Shown here: positions 26,581-35,905 of the stretch, piece by piece | Layout of the letters: the number at the start of each line of letters is the position of its first letter | Position numbering within the stretch: the first letter of the stretch is position 1 | Assembly (NCBI RefSeq): GCF_900447535.1 | Contig: NZ_UFXX01000001.1 | Coordinates: 682,001 to 746,000 of the forward strand | Direction of reading: 5' to 3' | Origin: Dermacoccus nishinomiyaensis | Lineage (GTDB): Bacteria > Actinomycetota > Actinomycetes > Actinomycetales > Dermatophilaceae | Length of the DNA stretch: 64,000 nucleotides | The notes under the pieces: model-generated | What the model was told of the DNA's origin: nothing | The model's database searches: none | The model's input: only the letters and a program-made list of their open reading frames with translations | Translations under genes and position numbers: made by a program

Positions 26581-28595
26581 TGGGACGACGACTCCTTCGA
26601 ACGGTATTCGATCGGATAGGGCAACTTGTCGCTCTTGTTCGGGGGAATCTTACGGTTATGCAGGGCGTACCCCATGACCTTGGAGAACACGGGCGCGGCG
26701 AGGTCGCCACCGAAGGTGCCCGCCTGCGGCTTCTGCAGCGTCACCGACACGATGAGCTGCGGATCCTTCGCGGGCGCCATGCCGATGAAACCCGCCGTCA
26801 CGCCGTCGTACGTCTTCTTCTGCGCGTCGTAGCGCTGGGCCGTCGAGGTCTTGCCGGCGACGTCGTACCCGTCGACGGCCGCGAGCGGCGCCGAGCCCTC
26901 CTTCGACACGACGCCCTGCATCATGCCGATGAGCTCGCGCGAGGTCTTCTCACTGAACACGCGCGTCGGCGTGCGATCGTCCTGCGGCGCCTTCATCGTC
27001 CCGTCGGCGTCCTGCACCTTCGACACGAGGCTGAGCGGCGAGCGCACCCCACCGTTGGCGATGGTCTGGAACAGCGCCGTCTGCTGCACCGCAGAACTCG
27101 CGAGGCCCTGACCGAACATCACGGTGTACCACGTGTCCCCCACCCAGTTCTTGACGGGCGGGACGATGCCCGCGGACTCGCCGGGAAAGCCGATTCCGGT
27201 CGTCTTGCCGAGCCCGAACTTCATCATGTACGAGTACAACGTCTCCTTGGGCATCTTCTCGCCCGCGAGGATCGTGCCCATGTTCGACGATTGTGCGATG
27301 ACACCGGCGAGGGTCAGGTACTCGACGCCGTGGGGGTGCGAATCCTGGAACGGGCGCCCGGCGCGCTCCAACTTGGCGGGCACCTCGACGTGCGTCGTGG
27401 GCCTCGCGAGGCCTTCCTCGAGGAGCGCGCCCGCCGTCACCATCTTCTGTGTCGAACCGGGTTCGAAGGTGTCGGTGAACGCACGGTTCTGCAAGGCGTC
27501 GGACGCGGCCGAACTCATGTCGTTGTTGTCGAAGCTCGGGTAGCTCGCGGTCGCGAGAAGGTGCCCCGCCTTGTCGGCGACGACGATCTCGCCCGACTGC
27601 GACTTCGTCTTCTTGACGGCCGCGACGAGTTCGTTCTGCGCGTACCACTGGATGTCGTTGTCGACGGTGAGCTGCACGGCCCGGCCGCTGACGGGCTGCT
27701 GGTCGAGGTTGTCCCCCGTCGCGATCGGCTCGCCGTTGCGAGCGCGCTCGATCTGGTGGATGCCGTCCTTGCCGCGCAGCTGCGCGTCGAGCATCTGCTC
27801 CACCCCGCCGCCAGGCACGCCGGCCGAGTTCACCCAGCCGACGAGCGGGGCGACGGAGGTGCGCTGCGGGTATTCACGCTTCTGACGCAGTTCCGAGGAG
27901 ATGCCGGGCAGCTCCAGCGCCTTGAGCTGGCTCCACTGCGCCGGCGTGATGTCCTTCGCGAGGTACACGAAGCGGCTCTTTCGCTTGCTCGCCTCGTCGA
28001 GCTTGCTCGCGTAGTCGCTCGCGTCGCCGCCGAGCACCTGGGCGAGTTGTGCGCCCACGCCGTCGATGCCCTTGGGCGACCTCTTCGAGTTCTTGCGGTA
28101 CTGCGAGGCCGCAACAGGGTCTCCCGCGATGTCGCGGCGTTCGACGCTGCGGGCGAGGACCGCACCGTTCTCGTCGGTGATGGTGCCGCGCGCGGCCGGC
28201 ACGTTGGTGCGCGTGAGCCGCTGCGTCAGCGCCTGCTGGGACAGCTCGTCCGCGTTCCACCACTGCACGCTGAACAGTTCGTAGGCGAAGATCGCGAACA
28301 CGAGCGTGAATGCCATGAGCATGAGTCGCGAACGTCGGCGCGGGTGCCCGACGGCCGCGAGACGTGCCCGGGCGGGTTCGTTCCAGCGCACCGGGCGGCC
28401 CTGGCCGTCGCTGTTCTGACGAACGCCTCGCGCACCACCACCCGCAGCCGGCCGTTCGCGAGGCCGATCCTGACCCTGGGGTCGTCCCTGTCGCCGGTTC
28501 TGCGCCGGAACCCGACCGCGAGATCCAGGACGCTGGGAGCCGTCGGGACGGGGGCGGCGAGGCTGGCCGGGCTGAGAGCGCCGGGGTCGATCCAC
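26577..28595 (-). CDS. ftsI: FtsI, class B penicillin-binding protein (septal transpeptidase)
   Basis: Cross-links septal peptidoglycan with FtsW. It has 672 residues. A basic, proline- and glutamine-rich cytoplasmic tail of about 85 residues precedes one membrane segment (about 91-110). The pedestal domain follows, then the transpeptidase domain with the active-site motif STQK (EPGSTQKMV), SSN (QSSNMG) and KTS (VAGKTSTAQ). The long N-terminal tail is common in Actinobacteria. It lies 47 bp after ftsL and overlaps murF by 4 bp. Confidence 0.97.
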   Translation of the reverse strand: MDRPRRSQPGQPRRPRPDGSQRPGSRGRVPAQNRRQGRPQGQDRPRERPAAGGGARGVRQNSDGQGRPVRWNEPARARLAAVGHPRRRSRLMLMAFTLVFAIFAYELFSVQWWNADELSQQALTQRLTRTNVPAARGTITDENGAVLARSVERRDIAGDPVAASQYRKNSKRSPKGIDGVGAQLAQVLGGDASDYASKLDEASKRKSRFVYLAKDITPAQWSQLKALELPGISSELRQKREYPQRTSVAPLVGWVNSAGVPGGGVEQMLDAQLRGKDGIHQIERARNGEPIATGDNLDQQPVSGRAVQLTVDNDIQWYAQNELVAAVKKTKSQSGEIVVADKAGHLLATASYPSFDNNDMSSAASDALQNRAFTDTFEPGSTQKMVTAGALLEEGLARPTTHVEVPAKLERAGRPFQDSHPHGVEYLTLAGVIAQSSNMGTILAGEKMPKETLYSYMMKFGLGKTTGIGFPGESAGIVPPVKNWVGDTWYTVMFGQGLASSAVQQTALFQTIANGGVRSPLSLVSKVQDADGTMKAPQDDRTPTRVFSEKTSRELIGMMQGVVSKEGSAPLAAVDGYDVAGKTSTAQRYDAQKKTYDGVTAGFIGMAPAKDPQLIVSVTLQKPQAGTFGGDLAAPVFSKVMGYALHNRKIPPNKSDKLPYPIEYRSKESSSQ

Positions 28596-28642
28596 GTCAG
28601 CTCTCCTCGTCCCGCTCGTCCACGTCGTGCTCGCTCTACGTC

Positions 28643-29275
28643 TTACTTGCTCGTCTTCTTCGCCGCCTCGGCCTTCTTGGCCGCCTCGGCCTTGGCCGCA
28701 GCAGCGTCGGCCGCTGCCTTCTCCTTGGCTCGAGCCTGCGCCTGCGCCACCGGGTCGGTGATGTGCAGACCGACGGTGCCGCTGGCGATCACCTCGCCGG
28801 CCGCCTTGCTGGCGGGGGTGCTCGGGAGCGTGTTCACACTAAGCGCCGTGCCCGCCTGGCTCGGGTGTGCCACGCCGAGCTTCTTGCCCGTGTCCCGACT
28901 CACATAGGTGATCGACGCCGGCTTGACCATGCCGTAGCTCTCGGCCTTCAGCGTGAGCTCCTCGGGCGCGGACACGGCCGAGATCTCGCTGTCGAGCGCC
29001 TGCTCTCGCTCGTTGAGCGTGGAGACGTCACTGCGCAGCGTCGAGAGGGTGAACGACTGCTCGGCGCGCATCGTGTTGAGGAACAACAGCGCAAGCGCCG
29101 AGGCCATCGCGACGAGGACGGCGAGCGCCATGAAGCGAGTGTGCCCGGCGCGCTCGGCGGTGGCGACCTGAGTCGCTGGCCGAGCCGGACGCGCACCGGA
29201 ACGGGCCGAGGTCACGCGGGGGCGACTCGTCGTCACTCGACGAGGGGCGCGGGTGGGGGCGGCCAGCTGGGTCAT
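28643..29275 (-). CDS. ftsL: FtsL-like divisome protein
   Basis: Small bitopic protein in the ftsL position between rsmH and ftsI. It has 210 residues: a basic cytoplasmic tail of about 45 residues, one membrane segment (about 48-66) and a short extracellular coiled coil (about 70-110). The alanine/lysine-rich C-terminal tail of about 40 residues ends in repeated EAAKKAEAAKK. The call rests on position and topology, because FtsL sequences diverge fast. The ATG at 29275 overlaps the rsmH stop by 4 bp. Confidence 0.82.
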   Translation of the reverse strand: MTQLAAPTRAPRRVTTSRPRVTSARSGARPARPATQVATAERAGHTRFMALAVLVAMASALALLFLNTMRAEQSFTLSTLRSDVSTLNEREQALDSEISAVSAPEELTLKAESYGMVKPASITYVSRDTGKKLGVAHPSQAGTALSVNTLPSTPASKAAGEVIASGTVGLHITDPVAQAQARAKEKAAADAAAAKAEAAKKAEAAKKTSK

Positions 29276-30243
29276 GACTGGCTTCCTTTCGCTCGGGTGC
29301 GTTCGATGACTCGTAATCTGACGGAGGCACTGCGGGGGTTGCGCGCGAGTTCGTCCTCGCTCGGGACGGCGGCGCCCCGGGTGACGAGCGCGAACTCGGG
29401 ACGGTGCTCGGGTAGTTCCACCGGTAGACCGGGCGGCGCGGTCGAGGCGGACGCAGTTGCGAAGGCGCGCTTCGTGATGCGGTCCTCCAGCGAGTGGAAC
29501 GACAGCACGGCGAGGCGTCCGCCGACGGCCAGCGAGTCGAGCGCCGACCTCACAGCCTGCTCCCAGCCGCGCAGTTCGTCGTTGACCTCGATGCGCAGGG
29601 CCTGGAAGGTGCGCTTGGCCGGGTGGCCGCTCTGACGCTGCGAAGCGAGCGGGATGACCGAGCGCAACATCTCGACGAGCCGACCCGACGTCGTCCACGG
29701 CTGCTTCTCTCGCTCCTTGACGACGGCGTGCGCGATCTTGCGGGCGAAGCGCTCCTCGCCGTACGTCTTGAGGATGCGCTCCAACTCGTCCTGGCTGGCG
29801 GTGTTGAGGACGTCGGCGGCCGTGGGCCCGTCGCTCGTCTGGTCCATCCGCATGTCGAGTGGCGCGTCGGCGCGGTAACTGAAGCCGCGGTCGAGCTCAT
29901 CGAGCTGCAGGCTGGAGACGCCGAGGTCGAACAGCATCGCGTCCGCGGGGCGGGGCAGGACGTCGGCGACCTCGGTGTTGACGGCGTGCACGCCTTCGAA
30001 GCGGTCACCGAAGCGGGCGAGGCGTTCACCGGCCAGACGCAGGGCCTCGGTGTCACGGTCGATCCCGATGGCGCGGGCCTCGCCGAAGCGCTCGAGCACG
30101 GCCTCGGTGTGGCCACCCATGCCGAGGGTGGCGTCGACGTAGAGAGCGCCGGAGCGCTCGAGCGAGGGGGCGAGAGCGTCGAGGATCTCGGTGAGCATGA
30201 CGGGCACGTGACGATCGGCTGCGAGGCCGCGTGACATCTCCAT
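29272..30243 (-). CDS. rsmH: 16S rRNA (cytosine-1402-N4)-methyltransferase RsmH
   Basis: Methylates C1402 in the ribosomal P site using S-adenosylmethionine. It has 323 residues with HVPVMLTEILD, the SAM-binding DATLGMGGHTEAVL, DLGVSSLQLDELDRGFSY, and FQALRIEVNDEL. The ATG at 30243 has GGAG about nine bases upstream; a second ATG lies six bases on. It follows mraZ with a 138-bp gap and overlaps ftsL by 4 bp. Confidence 0.96.
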   Translation of the reverse strand: MEMSRGLAADRHVPVMLTEILDALAPSLERSGALYVDATLGMGGHTEAVLERFGEARAIGIDRDTEALRLAGERLARFGDRFEGVHAVNTEVADVLPRPADAMLFDLGVSSLQLDELDRGFSYRADAPLDMRMDQTSDGPTAADVLNTASQDELERILKTYGEERFARKIAHAVVKEREKQPWTTSGRLVEMLRSVIPLASQRQSGHPAKRTFQALRIEVNDELRGWEQAVRSALDSLAVGGRLAVLSFHSLEDRITKRAFATASASTAPPGLPVELPEHRPEFALVTRGAAVPSEDELARNPRSASVRLRVIERTRAKGSQS

Positions 30244-30381
30244 CGGTGCTCCGTCGCTCGAATCGGGGTGGGCGGCATTCGGCCGGCGGCGCTGCTGTCG
30301 CCAGGGCCCCCGCCGCTGGGCTTCCGGCACCGGGGAAGGTGTGTCGGATTCTCAGCGGCCGGAGACCTCGCGACAGCAGGG

Positions 30382-30813
30382 CTACAGCAAACCGGGAACG
30401 ACTTCTTCGGCCTGCTCGGAGAACGGCTGTTCCGCGCCGGCGAGGTAGTCGTTCCACGCCTGCGTGTCCCAGATCTCGACGCGGTTACCCGCACCGATCA
30501 CCGTGCATTCCTTCGAAAGACCCGCGTACTCGCGCAGCAGCGGCGGGATCGTCACACGGCCCTGCTTGTCGGGGATCTCGTCGGAGGCCCCCGAGAGCAG
30601 GACGCGCTGATAATCACGCACCGCACGCGAGGTGACGGGTGTCGTGTTCATCGCGGCAGCGATGCGCTCGAACTCGTTCATCGGAAAGACGTACAGGCAG
30701 CGTTCCTGCCCACGCGTCATGACGAGGCCCGCAGCGAACTTCTCGCGAAACTTCGCGGGAAGGATCATGCGGCCCTTGTCGTCGAGACGCGGCGTGTGGG
30801 TACCCAGAAACAC
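30382..30813 (-). CDS. mraZ: MraZ, transcriptional regulator of the dcw cluster
   Basis: Double-AbrB-fold DNA-binding protein that forms rings and binds short direct repeats in front of its own operon, usually as a repressor. It has 143 residues with both halves visible: [22 protein letters not shown] and, after residue 80, [22 protein letters not shown]. It is the first gene of the leftward dcw cluster. GTGGRG direct repeats starting 39 bp before its start fit autoregulation. Confidence 0.96.
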   Translation of the reverse strand: MFLGTHTPRLDDKGRMILPAKFREKFAAGLVMTRGQERCLYVFPMNEFERIAAAMNTTPVTSRAVRDYQRVLLSGASDEIPDKQGRVTIPPLLREYAGLSKECTVIGAGNRVEIWDTQAWNDYLAGAEQPFSEQAEEVVPGLL

Positions 30814-30851
30814 GGCTGGGCACCTCCCGTCACCGATCTCGCTCCGATGAC

Positions 30852-30890
30852 CCCCACTCTACTCCACTTCACCCCACCATGTCGCCCCAC
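30852..30890 (-). promoter_or_regulatory. MraZ-box array upstream of mraZ
   Basis: Four GTGGRG hexamers on the minus strand, occupying 30852-30857, 30862-30867, 30872-30877 and 30885-30890. Spacings are 10, 10 and 13 bp. Known MraZ sites are direct repeats with a GTGG/TGGG core at 10-bp steps, and this array stands right in front of mraZ. Confidence 0.7.
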
Positions 30891-30950
30891 CATGTCTGAT
30901 CTCGTGATCTGGGCAGAGCGATTTCCGCGTCATTGCAGGGCTGACGGCGG

Positions 30951-30966
30951 GTGGGGCGCGGTGGAG
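30951..30966 (+). promoter_or_regulatory. GTGGRG pair between mraZ and the MoxR operon
   Basis: Two GTGGRG hexamers on the plus strand at 30951 and 30961, 10 bp apart, facing the MoxR operon. They are a shorter version of the arrays at 30852-30890 and 31054-31115. Confidence 0.45.
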
Positions 30967-31053
30967 GGAAAAAACCGCCGTTCCCCGAGCGTGGGGGCGC
31001 GGGTCCGGCTCGGTCGACGGCTTCACGGCCACGGCACCTCGTCGAGAGCGCAG

Positions 31054-31115
31054 GTGGAGCGATGTGGAGGAACCCGGTGGAGCGCAGTGGAGGGCGTGCG
31101 TGGAGCGCGGTGGAG
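31054..31115 (+). promoter_or_regulatory. MraZ-box-like array upstream of the MoxR operon
   Basis: Six GTGGAG hexamers on the plus strand starting at 31054, 31064, 31077, 31087, 31100 and 31110. Spacings alternate 10, 13, 10, 13, 10 bp. The array ends 94 bp before the MoxR start. Orientation and spacing mirror the array before mraZ, which suggests the same regulator. Confidence 0.6.
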
Positions 31116-31208
31116 GGCGATGCGCTCGTCGGCCAGGCGGGTAACGACGCATCCAAGCCCGCGGGGCGAACTGTGGCCGGGGAGGGAAGTTTGGCAAGAT
31201 CGTGAGTC

Positions 31209-32180
31209 ATGGAACGCCGCAGCCCCGAGCCTTACCCCGCGACCACCGACGTCCTCGGCCTCGCCGACGCCGTGCGCCGCAACGTCGCCCTCGTCGTCGA
31301 GGGCAAGGACGACGTCGTGCTCACGGCCGTCACCGTGCTGTTCGCGGGCGGTCACCTGCTCGTCGAGGACGTGCCGGGCGTCGGCAAGACCGTGCTCGCC
31401 AAGGCCCTGGCCCGTTCGGTCGACGCGACGATGCGACGCATCCAATTCACGCCCGACCTGCTCCCGAGCGACATCACCGGTGTCAACGTCTACGACCAGG
31501 GCAAGGGTGACTTCACGTTCCGTCCGGGCGCGGTGTTCGCGAACATCGTCATCGGTGACGAAATCAACCGCGCCTCGCCGAAGACGCAGTCGGCGCTGCT
31601 CGAAGCGATGGAGGAGCACCAGGTGAGCATGGACGGGCGCACCATGCCGCTGCCGCGCCCCTTCATGGTCGTCGCGACACAGAACCCCGTCGAGATGGAC
31701 GGCACCTTCCCCCTGCCCGAGGCGCAGCGCGACCGTTTCATGGCGCAGATCAGCATGGGTTACCCCTCTGCGCGCGCCGAGCTCGACATGCTTCTGCACC
31801 ACGGTGAGAAGGACCCGCTCGACACGCTGCGTCCCGTCGCCAGCGCCGACGACGTCGAGCACGCGATCGATGCCATCGCGTCACTGCACACGAGTGACGC
31901 GCTGCGTCAGTACGTCGTCGACCTCGTCGCCGCGACGCGCAGCCACCCCAGCCTGCGTCTCGGCGCGAGCCCGCGCTCCTCGCTGCAGCTGCTGCGCGCG
32001 GCGCGCGCCCACGCCGCCATCGCGGGGCGCGACCACGCGCTGCCGGAGGACGTCGCCGCCATGGCGCCCGCCGTCCTGTCGCACCGTGTCCTCATGAACC
32101 GCGCCCAGCGCGACGAGACGCCCGGTGACGTCGTGCGCCACCTCGTCGAGACCGTGGCTGTGCCGTCGGCGTCGCGATGA
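31209..32180 (+). CDS. MoxR-family AAA+ ATPase
   Basis: Chaperone-like AAA+ ATPase of 323 residues. Walker A is VPGVGKTVL, Walker B is IVIGDEINRA, sensor 1 lies in VVATQNP, and QRDRFMAQI follows. MoxR proteins work with a DUF58/VWA partner on a target complex. Here the DUF58 gene and a membrane transglutaminase gene follow, each with a 4-bp overlap. No clear Shine-Dalgarno is seen before the ATG. It is divergent from mraZ, with GTGGRG repeats in the shared upstream region. Confidence 0.93.
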   Translation: MERRSPEPYPATTDVLGLADAVRRNVALVVEGKDDVVLTAVTVLFAGGHLLVEDVPGVGKTVLAKALARSVDATMRRIQFTPDLLPSDITGVNVYDQGKGDFTFRPGAVFANIVIGDEINRASPKTQSALLEAMEEHQVSMDGRTMPLPRPFMVVATQNPVEMDGTFPLPEAQRDRFMAQISMGYPSARAELDMLLHHGEKDPLDTLRPVASADDVEHAIDAIASLHTSDALRQYVVDLVAATRSHPSLRLGASPRSSLQLLRAARAHAAIAGRDHALPEDVAAMAPAVLSHRVLMNRAQRDETPGDVVRHLVETVAVPSASR

Positions 32181-33277
32181 GCGCGCTGCCGCGCCTCACC
32201 CGTCGTGGCCTGCTGCTCGCGGGAGCGGGCGTCTCCCTCGTGCTCATCGGCGCGTTCTCGGGTTTCACCGACCTCGTGCGAGCCGGAATCTTCGCGTTGC
32301 TGCTCCTCGTCCTCAGCGTGCTGACGCTGCTCGTCGCGACACGCGCGTCGGCGCAGGTGCGTCACGTCGGCCCGCGGTTGCCGCTCGAACCCGGTGACCG
32401 CGAGCGTGTCGCCGTCCACGCCGAGCTGTCGCCGTCGGCGCGCTTTTCGGGTGCCACCCTCCAGGAACCGCACACGTTCGGCGGCCCGACGCCGTCGTGG
32501 CCGGTCGAGGGGCGCCACTTCGACGGCGAATACGCGGTGAGCGCACCTCACCGCGGCCGCTTCGTCACCGGTCCGACGCGCCTGGTCGTGCGTGACCCAT
32601 TCGGCCTCGCGCACCTGACGCGGGACGTCGCCGCGCGCCGTGAGATCCGCGTGTGGCCCCGCCAAGACGTCGCGCTCACGCCGCAGCGCGAGCGCAGCCT
32701 CGTCGGCGACTCGAGCATCGAATCGCACCTCGCCTTCGGCGGCGAGGTCGGGGCGAGCGTGCGCCAGTACGTGCGCGGTGACGACATGCGCCTCGTGCAC
32801 TGGCCCGCCACCGCTCGCCGCGGTGAACTCATCGTCCGCCAGCTCGACCCACCGACCGACGAGACCGCCCGTGCCCGGCTCGTCGGGCACGTCGAGACCC
32901 CGGGTGTCGACGCCGGATGGGAAGGCCTCGTCGAAGCCTGCGCCTCGTGGCTGAGTGCACGCGCCCGCGCGCACCAGCCGTTCGCGCTGCGGGTCGGCGC
33001 CGAGACCTACCGCGATCTCCACGACGCGATGGACGCCCTCGCCGTCGCGGGTGATTGCCCCCTCGTCGACGACGCCGCGTCCGCGCACGTCGTCTTCGTC
33101 CACGCCGACACCGCGGGCTCACTGGGGCCGGCGCCGTCCGGGGGTGAGGCGTTCGTCGCCGGATCACCCGATGCCGTGACGTCGATGCGCGCCCGCCTCG
33201 ACGCCGACGGGTGGAGCACACACACGGTTCCCGAGGCGCGCCCCGTCACCACCGCCCCCGCCGAAGGAGCTCGATGA
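32177..33277 (+). CDS. DUF58 domain protein (MoxR partner)
   Basis: A 366-residue protein with two membrane segments at the N-terminus (about 11-30 and 34-53) and a DUF58 domain marked by VRQYVRGDDMRLVHWPATARRGELIVRQ in part. DUF58 proteins are VWA-like and pair with MoxR ATPases. The ATG overlaps the MoxR stop by 4 bp and the stop overlaps the transglutaminase start by 4 bp, so the three genes form one translationally coupled operon. The target of the system is not known. Confidence 0.9.
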   Translation: MSALPRLTRRGLLLAGAGVSLVLIGAFSGFTDLVRAGIFALLLLVLSVLTLLVATRASAQVRHVGPRLPLEPGDRERVAVHAELSPSARFSGATLQEPHTFGGPTPSWPVEGRHFDGEYAVSAPHRGRFVTGPTRLVVRDPFGLAHLTRDVAARREIRVWPRQDVALTPQRERSLVGDSSIESHLAFGGEVGASVRQYVRGDDMRLVHWPATARRGELIVRQLDPPTDETARARLVGHVETPGVDAGWEGLVEACASWLSARARAHQPFALRVGAETYRDLHDAMDALAVAGDCPLVDDAASAHVVFVHADTAGSLGPAPSGGEAFVAGSPDAVTSMRARLDADGWSTHTVPEARPVTTAPAEGAR

Positions 33278-35469
33278 CCACCCGCCGCATCCTCGCCGAG
33301 GTCGCCCTGGGGCTGCTGTGCCTGAGCGCCTGCTGGCCCCTCGTCGAGCTGTCGAAGGCCGACAGCGTCGGCGTGCCGATCGTCGTGGCCGCGCTCGTCA
33401 TGTGGGCGATCGGCGCCGGGCTGCGACGCGTGGGTGCACGTTCCTGGCTCATCGTGCTCGCGCAGGCGGCGGCCGTCATGGTCTCGCCACTCGCGGCGCT
33501 CGCCGCGCACGGGGTCTCCCCGACCCCGTCCGCTCTGCGGGACGCCGGCCACGAGGCGCAGAAGGTCGCGAACTCCTCCGTCGCTCCCCTGCCGGCCGTC
33601 GCCGGCGTCATCGCCGCGCTGACGCTCGGCGCCGCGCTCGTCGCCCTCGTCGTCGACTACGTCGGGGGCACCTCGAAGCTGCCGGCCGCCACCGTGCTGC
33701 CCGTCGCGGCGCCGTTCGTGCTCGCGACGACGGCGCTCGGTCAGACGTTGCCGCTGCCCTACTTCGCTGCTGCCGCAGCCGCGTGGGCGCTCCTGATGTG
33801 GCTGAGCACGAGTCGTTCCCGCACGTTGACGGGTGCGCCCGTCTTCGCCGCCGTGACGGTGCTGGCCGTGGCCGGCGCCGCCGCCCTGTCGGGGCACGTG
33901 CCGACCCGCGCGACTCCGGCTCTCGCCGAGGGTGGGGCCCGGGGCGTCGACACGAGCGTGGACTTCTCGACATCGCTCGACCTGAGCAATGATCTGTCCT
34001 CGCGCAACGCGGCGCCCGTCCTCACCTACACGACCGAGGACTCACAGCCCGGCCCGCTCCGGGTGACGACGAGCTCGACGTACGCGGACGGCCAGTGGCG
34101 CGCCCGCACGAACGAGCCGACGACGAAGGTGAAGGCCAACAGCGAGTTCCCGGCGCTCGGCTACGACCCGGCCGTGCCGACGACGAGCTCGCAGGCCACC
34201 GTCACGCTCAACGCGATGAAGCCGCCGTTCATCGCCGCGCCGACGACGCTGCGCGCCGCCGCCTTCGGCCAGGGCCACGACACCTTCGACGTCGGAACGA
34301 CGACCGGCGTGCCGCACCTCGCCGCTCAGGTGCCCGCGTACGCCGTCATCTTCCGGACGTTCACGGCGGCAGCGCGCCCCGTCGACGACTCGGCCGTCAG
34401 CGCCGGAACCGGTGGGGTGACGCAGGACGACCTCGACGTCGCCTCGCTGCCGCAGGCGGCCCGCACGCGGATCGACGCGCTGCTCACCGCCTCCGGCGCC
34501 GGGGATGCGACCTCGCGTTTCGACAAGGCCGTCGCCATCCAGAACCACCTGCGCACCGACCCGTCCTACACGTACTCGCTGACGCTCGCCCCGACCCGCA
34601 CCGTCGACGGCGCGCAGCTCGACCCCCTGTCCAACTTCCTCGAGACGAAGCAGGGTTACTGCACCCAGTACGCCACCGCGATGGTGATGAGCGCGCGCTC
34701 GCTCGGCATCCCGGCGCGCGTCGCGATCGGATTCCTTCCCGGCACGAAGCGGGGCAACGAGTACGAGGTCCGCGCCGCGGACGCGCACGCCTGGCCGGAG
34801 CTGTACTTCCCCGGCATGGGGTGGACGCGGTTCGAGCCGACGCCCGGTTCGCGCTCGGGCGCCGCCCCGGCCTACGCACGGACGAGCCCGTCGGCGACGA
34901 AGTCGTCGTCGAGCGCCCCGACGACGAGCTCGAGCGCGCCCGTGCCGTCCACTCGTTCGGTTGCCCCATCGACGACGCAGACGTCGAGGTCGACCTCGCA
35001 CGGCGCGCCGGTGACGCCCCACGACGACGGCGTTCTTGGTCGCGTCCTGCTGACGCTGCTCGGCGCACTGGCCGTCATCGCCCTGCTCGGCGCATTGCCG
35101 CTGCTCGGTTGGTGGCGACGCAACCGCCCGGTGCGTCAGGCACGTGAGCCCCGCGAGCGTGACGAGGCGCTGTGGCACCGCATGGTGTGGAACCTGCGCG
35201 ACCTCGGGTACGTCATCACGACCGAGCGATCCCCACAGGAAGCGGCCGGCCGGTTCGCCGACGACAACCCGCGCGCGTCGACGCACCTCGTCCAAGCCGT
35301 CGAACGCGCGGCACACTCGATCGAGAACTCGCGCTACGCTCCGACGCCTGCGCGGGGCATGGCTGCCACGACCGAACGCGTGACGCGCGCAGCACGCTCC
35401 GACGCCTCCGTCGGCGCTCGCCTGCGGGCGTGGCTGCTGCCCCGCTCAGCGTTCGGGGCACGGAGCTGA
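33274..35469 (+). CDS. Membrane transglutaminase-like protein (TgpA/DUF3488 type)
   Basis: A 731-residue membrane protein. The first 230 residues contain about six membrane segments, followed by an extracytoplasmic transglutaminase-core domain with Cys463 (GYCTQYATAM) and His505 (AADAHAWPE); the third position is Glu in WTRFEPTPG, as in many actinobacterial members. A Ser/Thr-rich linker (about 530-575), another membrane segment and a cytoplasmic DUF4129-like tail follow. Such proteins sit in MoxR-DUF58 operons; their role may be in cell-wall or protein cross-linking. The ATG overlaps the DUF58 stop by 4 bp. Confidence 0.9.
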   Translation: MTTRRILAEVALGLLCLSACWPLVELSKADSVGVPIVVAALVMWAIGAGLRRVGARSWLIVLAQAAAVMVSPLAALAAHGVSPTPSALRDAGHEAQKVANSSVAPLPAVAGVIAALTLGAALVALVVDYVGGTSKLPAATVLPVAAPFVLATTALGQTLPLPYFAAAAAAWALLMWLSTSRSRTLTGAPVFAAVTVLAVAGAAALSGHVPTRATPALAEGGARGVDTSVDFSTSLDLSNDLSSRNAAPVLTYTTEDSQPGPLRVTTSSTYADGQWRARTNEPTTKVKANSEFPALGYDPAVPTTSSQATVTLNAMKPPFIAAPTTLRAAAFGQGHDTFDVGTTTGVPHLAAQVPAYAVIFRTFTAAARPVDDSAVSAGTGGVTQDDLDVASLPQAARTRIDALLTASGAGDATSRFDKAVAIQNHLRTDPSYTYSLTLAPTRTVDGAQLDPLSNFLETKQGYCTQYATAMVMSARSLGIPARVAIGFLPGTKRGNEYEVRAADAHAWPELYFPGMGWTRFEPTPGSRSGAAPAYARTSPSATKSSSSAPTTSSSAPVPSTRSVAPSTTQTSRSTSHGAPVTPHDDGVLGRVLLTLLGALAVIALLGALPLLGWWRRNRPVRQAREPRERDEALWHRMVWNLRDLGYVITTERSPQEAAGRFADDNPRASTHLVQAVERAAHSIENSRYAPTPARGMAATTERVTRAARSDASVGARLRAWLLPRSAFGARS

Positions 35470-35630
35470 CGTCGCCGCGGGGCCCTTCGAGCGTGGGTCC
35501 CGCGGTGCGTCAGACGTTCTGGCTCGTCCGGTGTGCCGGATGGTCGGGCGTTCGACCCGTTAAGGTCGCGGATATCTGCGTTTTCCCTACGCCCAGACTT
35601 CTTGAACGAGGGCCTTCTAACACGGCATAC

Positions 35631-35676
35631 ACGCCACTGGCCCACATCCACTCGAGTGGATGTGGGCCAGTGGCGT
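35631..35676. terminator. 46-bp perfect palindrome after the transglutaminase gene
   Basis: Perfect inverted repeat with arms beginning ACGCCACTGGCCCACATCC. It lies about 160 bp after the transglutaminase stop and 56 bp before the left end of the integrative element, in the 400-bp gene-free stretch 35470-35878. In the chromosome before insertion it would have separated the convergent transglutaminase and sigma genes. Confidence 0.7.
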
Positions 35677-35731
35677 CGTGCGCGAGGCTGCGAACGCCTC
35701 GCGCCTCGTCCACGACTCTCAGTCGAGGATT

Positions 35732-35752
35732 CTCAGTCGAGGTAGTTGCGCA
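35732..35752. repeat. Left attachment site (displaced sigma-gene 3' end)
   Basis: The sequence CTCAGTCGAGGTAGTTGCG plus CA matches the sigma stop region at 41850-41870 with two mismatches. Read on the minus strand it encodes RNYLD and a stop. A shorter partial copy of the same motif (CTCAGTCGAGG) lies just to the left, at 35717-35727. Confidence 0.65.
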
Positions 35753-35905
35753 CTAAGAACGCGTTAGCGCTGTGCGGATTTCAGGTGGTGGCGCGGTGAT
35801 TGAGCGTCAGGCAAAGCGCTGTGCCGCGTAATACCCCCGACTAAGTGGAGACCCCGCGAGGTTGCAGCCTCCGGGGTCGTGACGAACAGCATGGGAGTGC
35901 TGAAC

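Noticed and set aside
30951-31115. GTGGAG repeats as a minisatellite
   Set aside because: The sequence between hexamers is not repeated; only the hexamers and their 10/13-bp spacing are conserved, which fits binding sites better.
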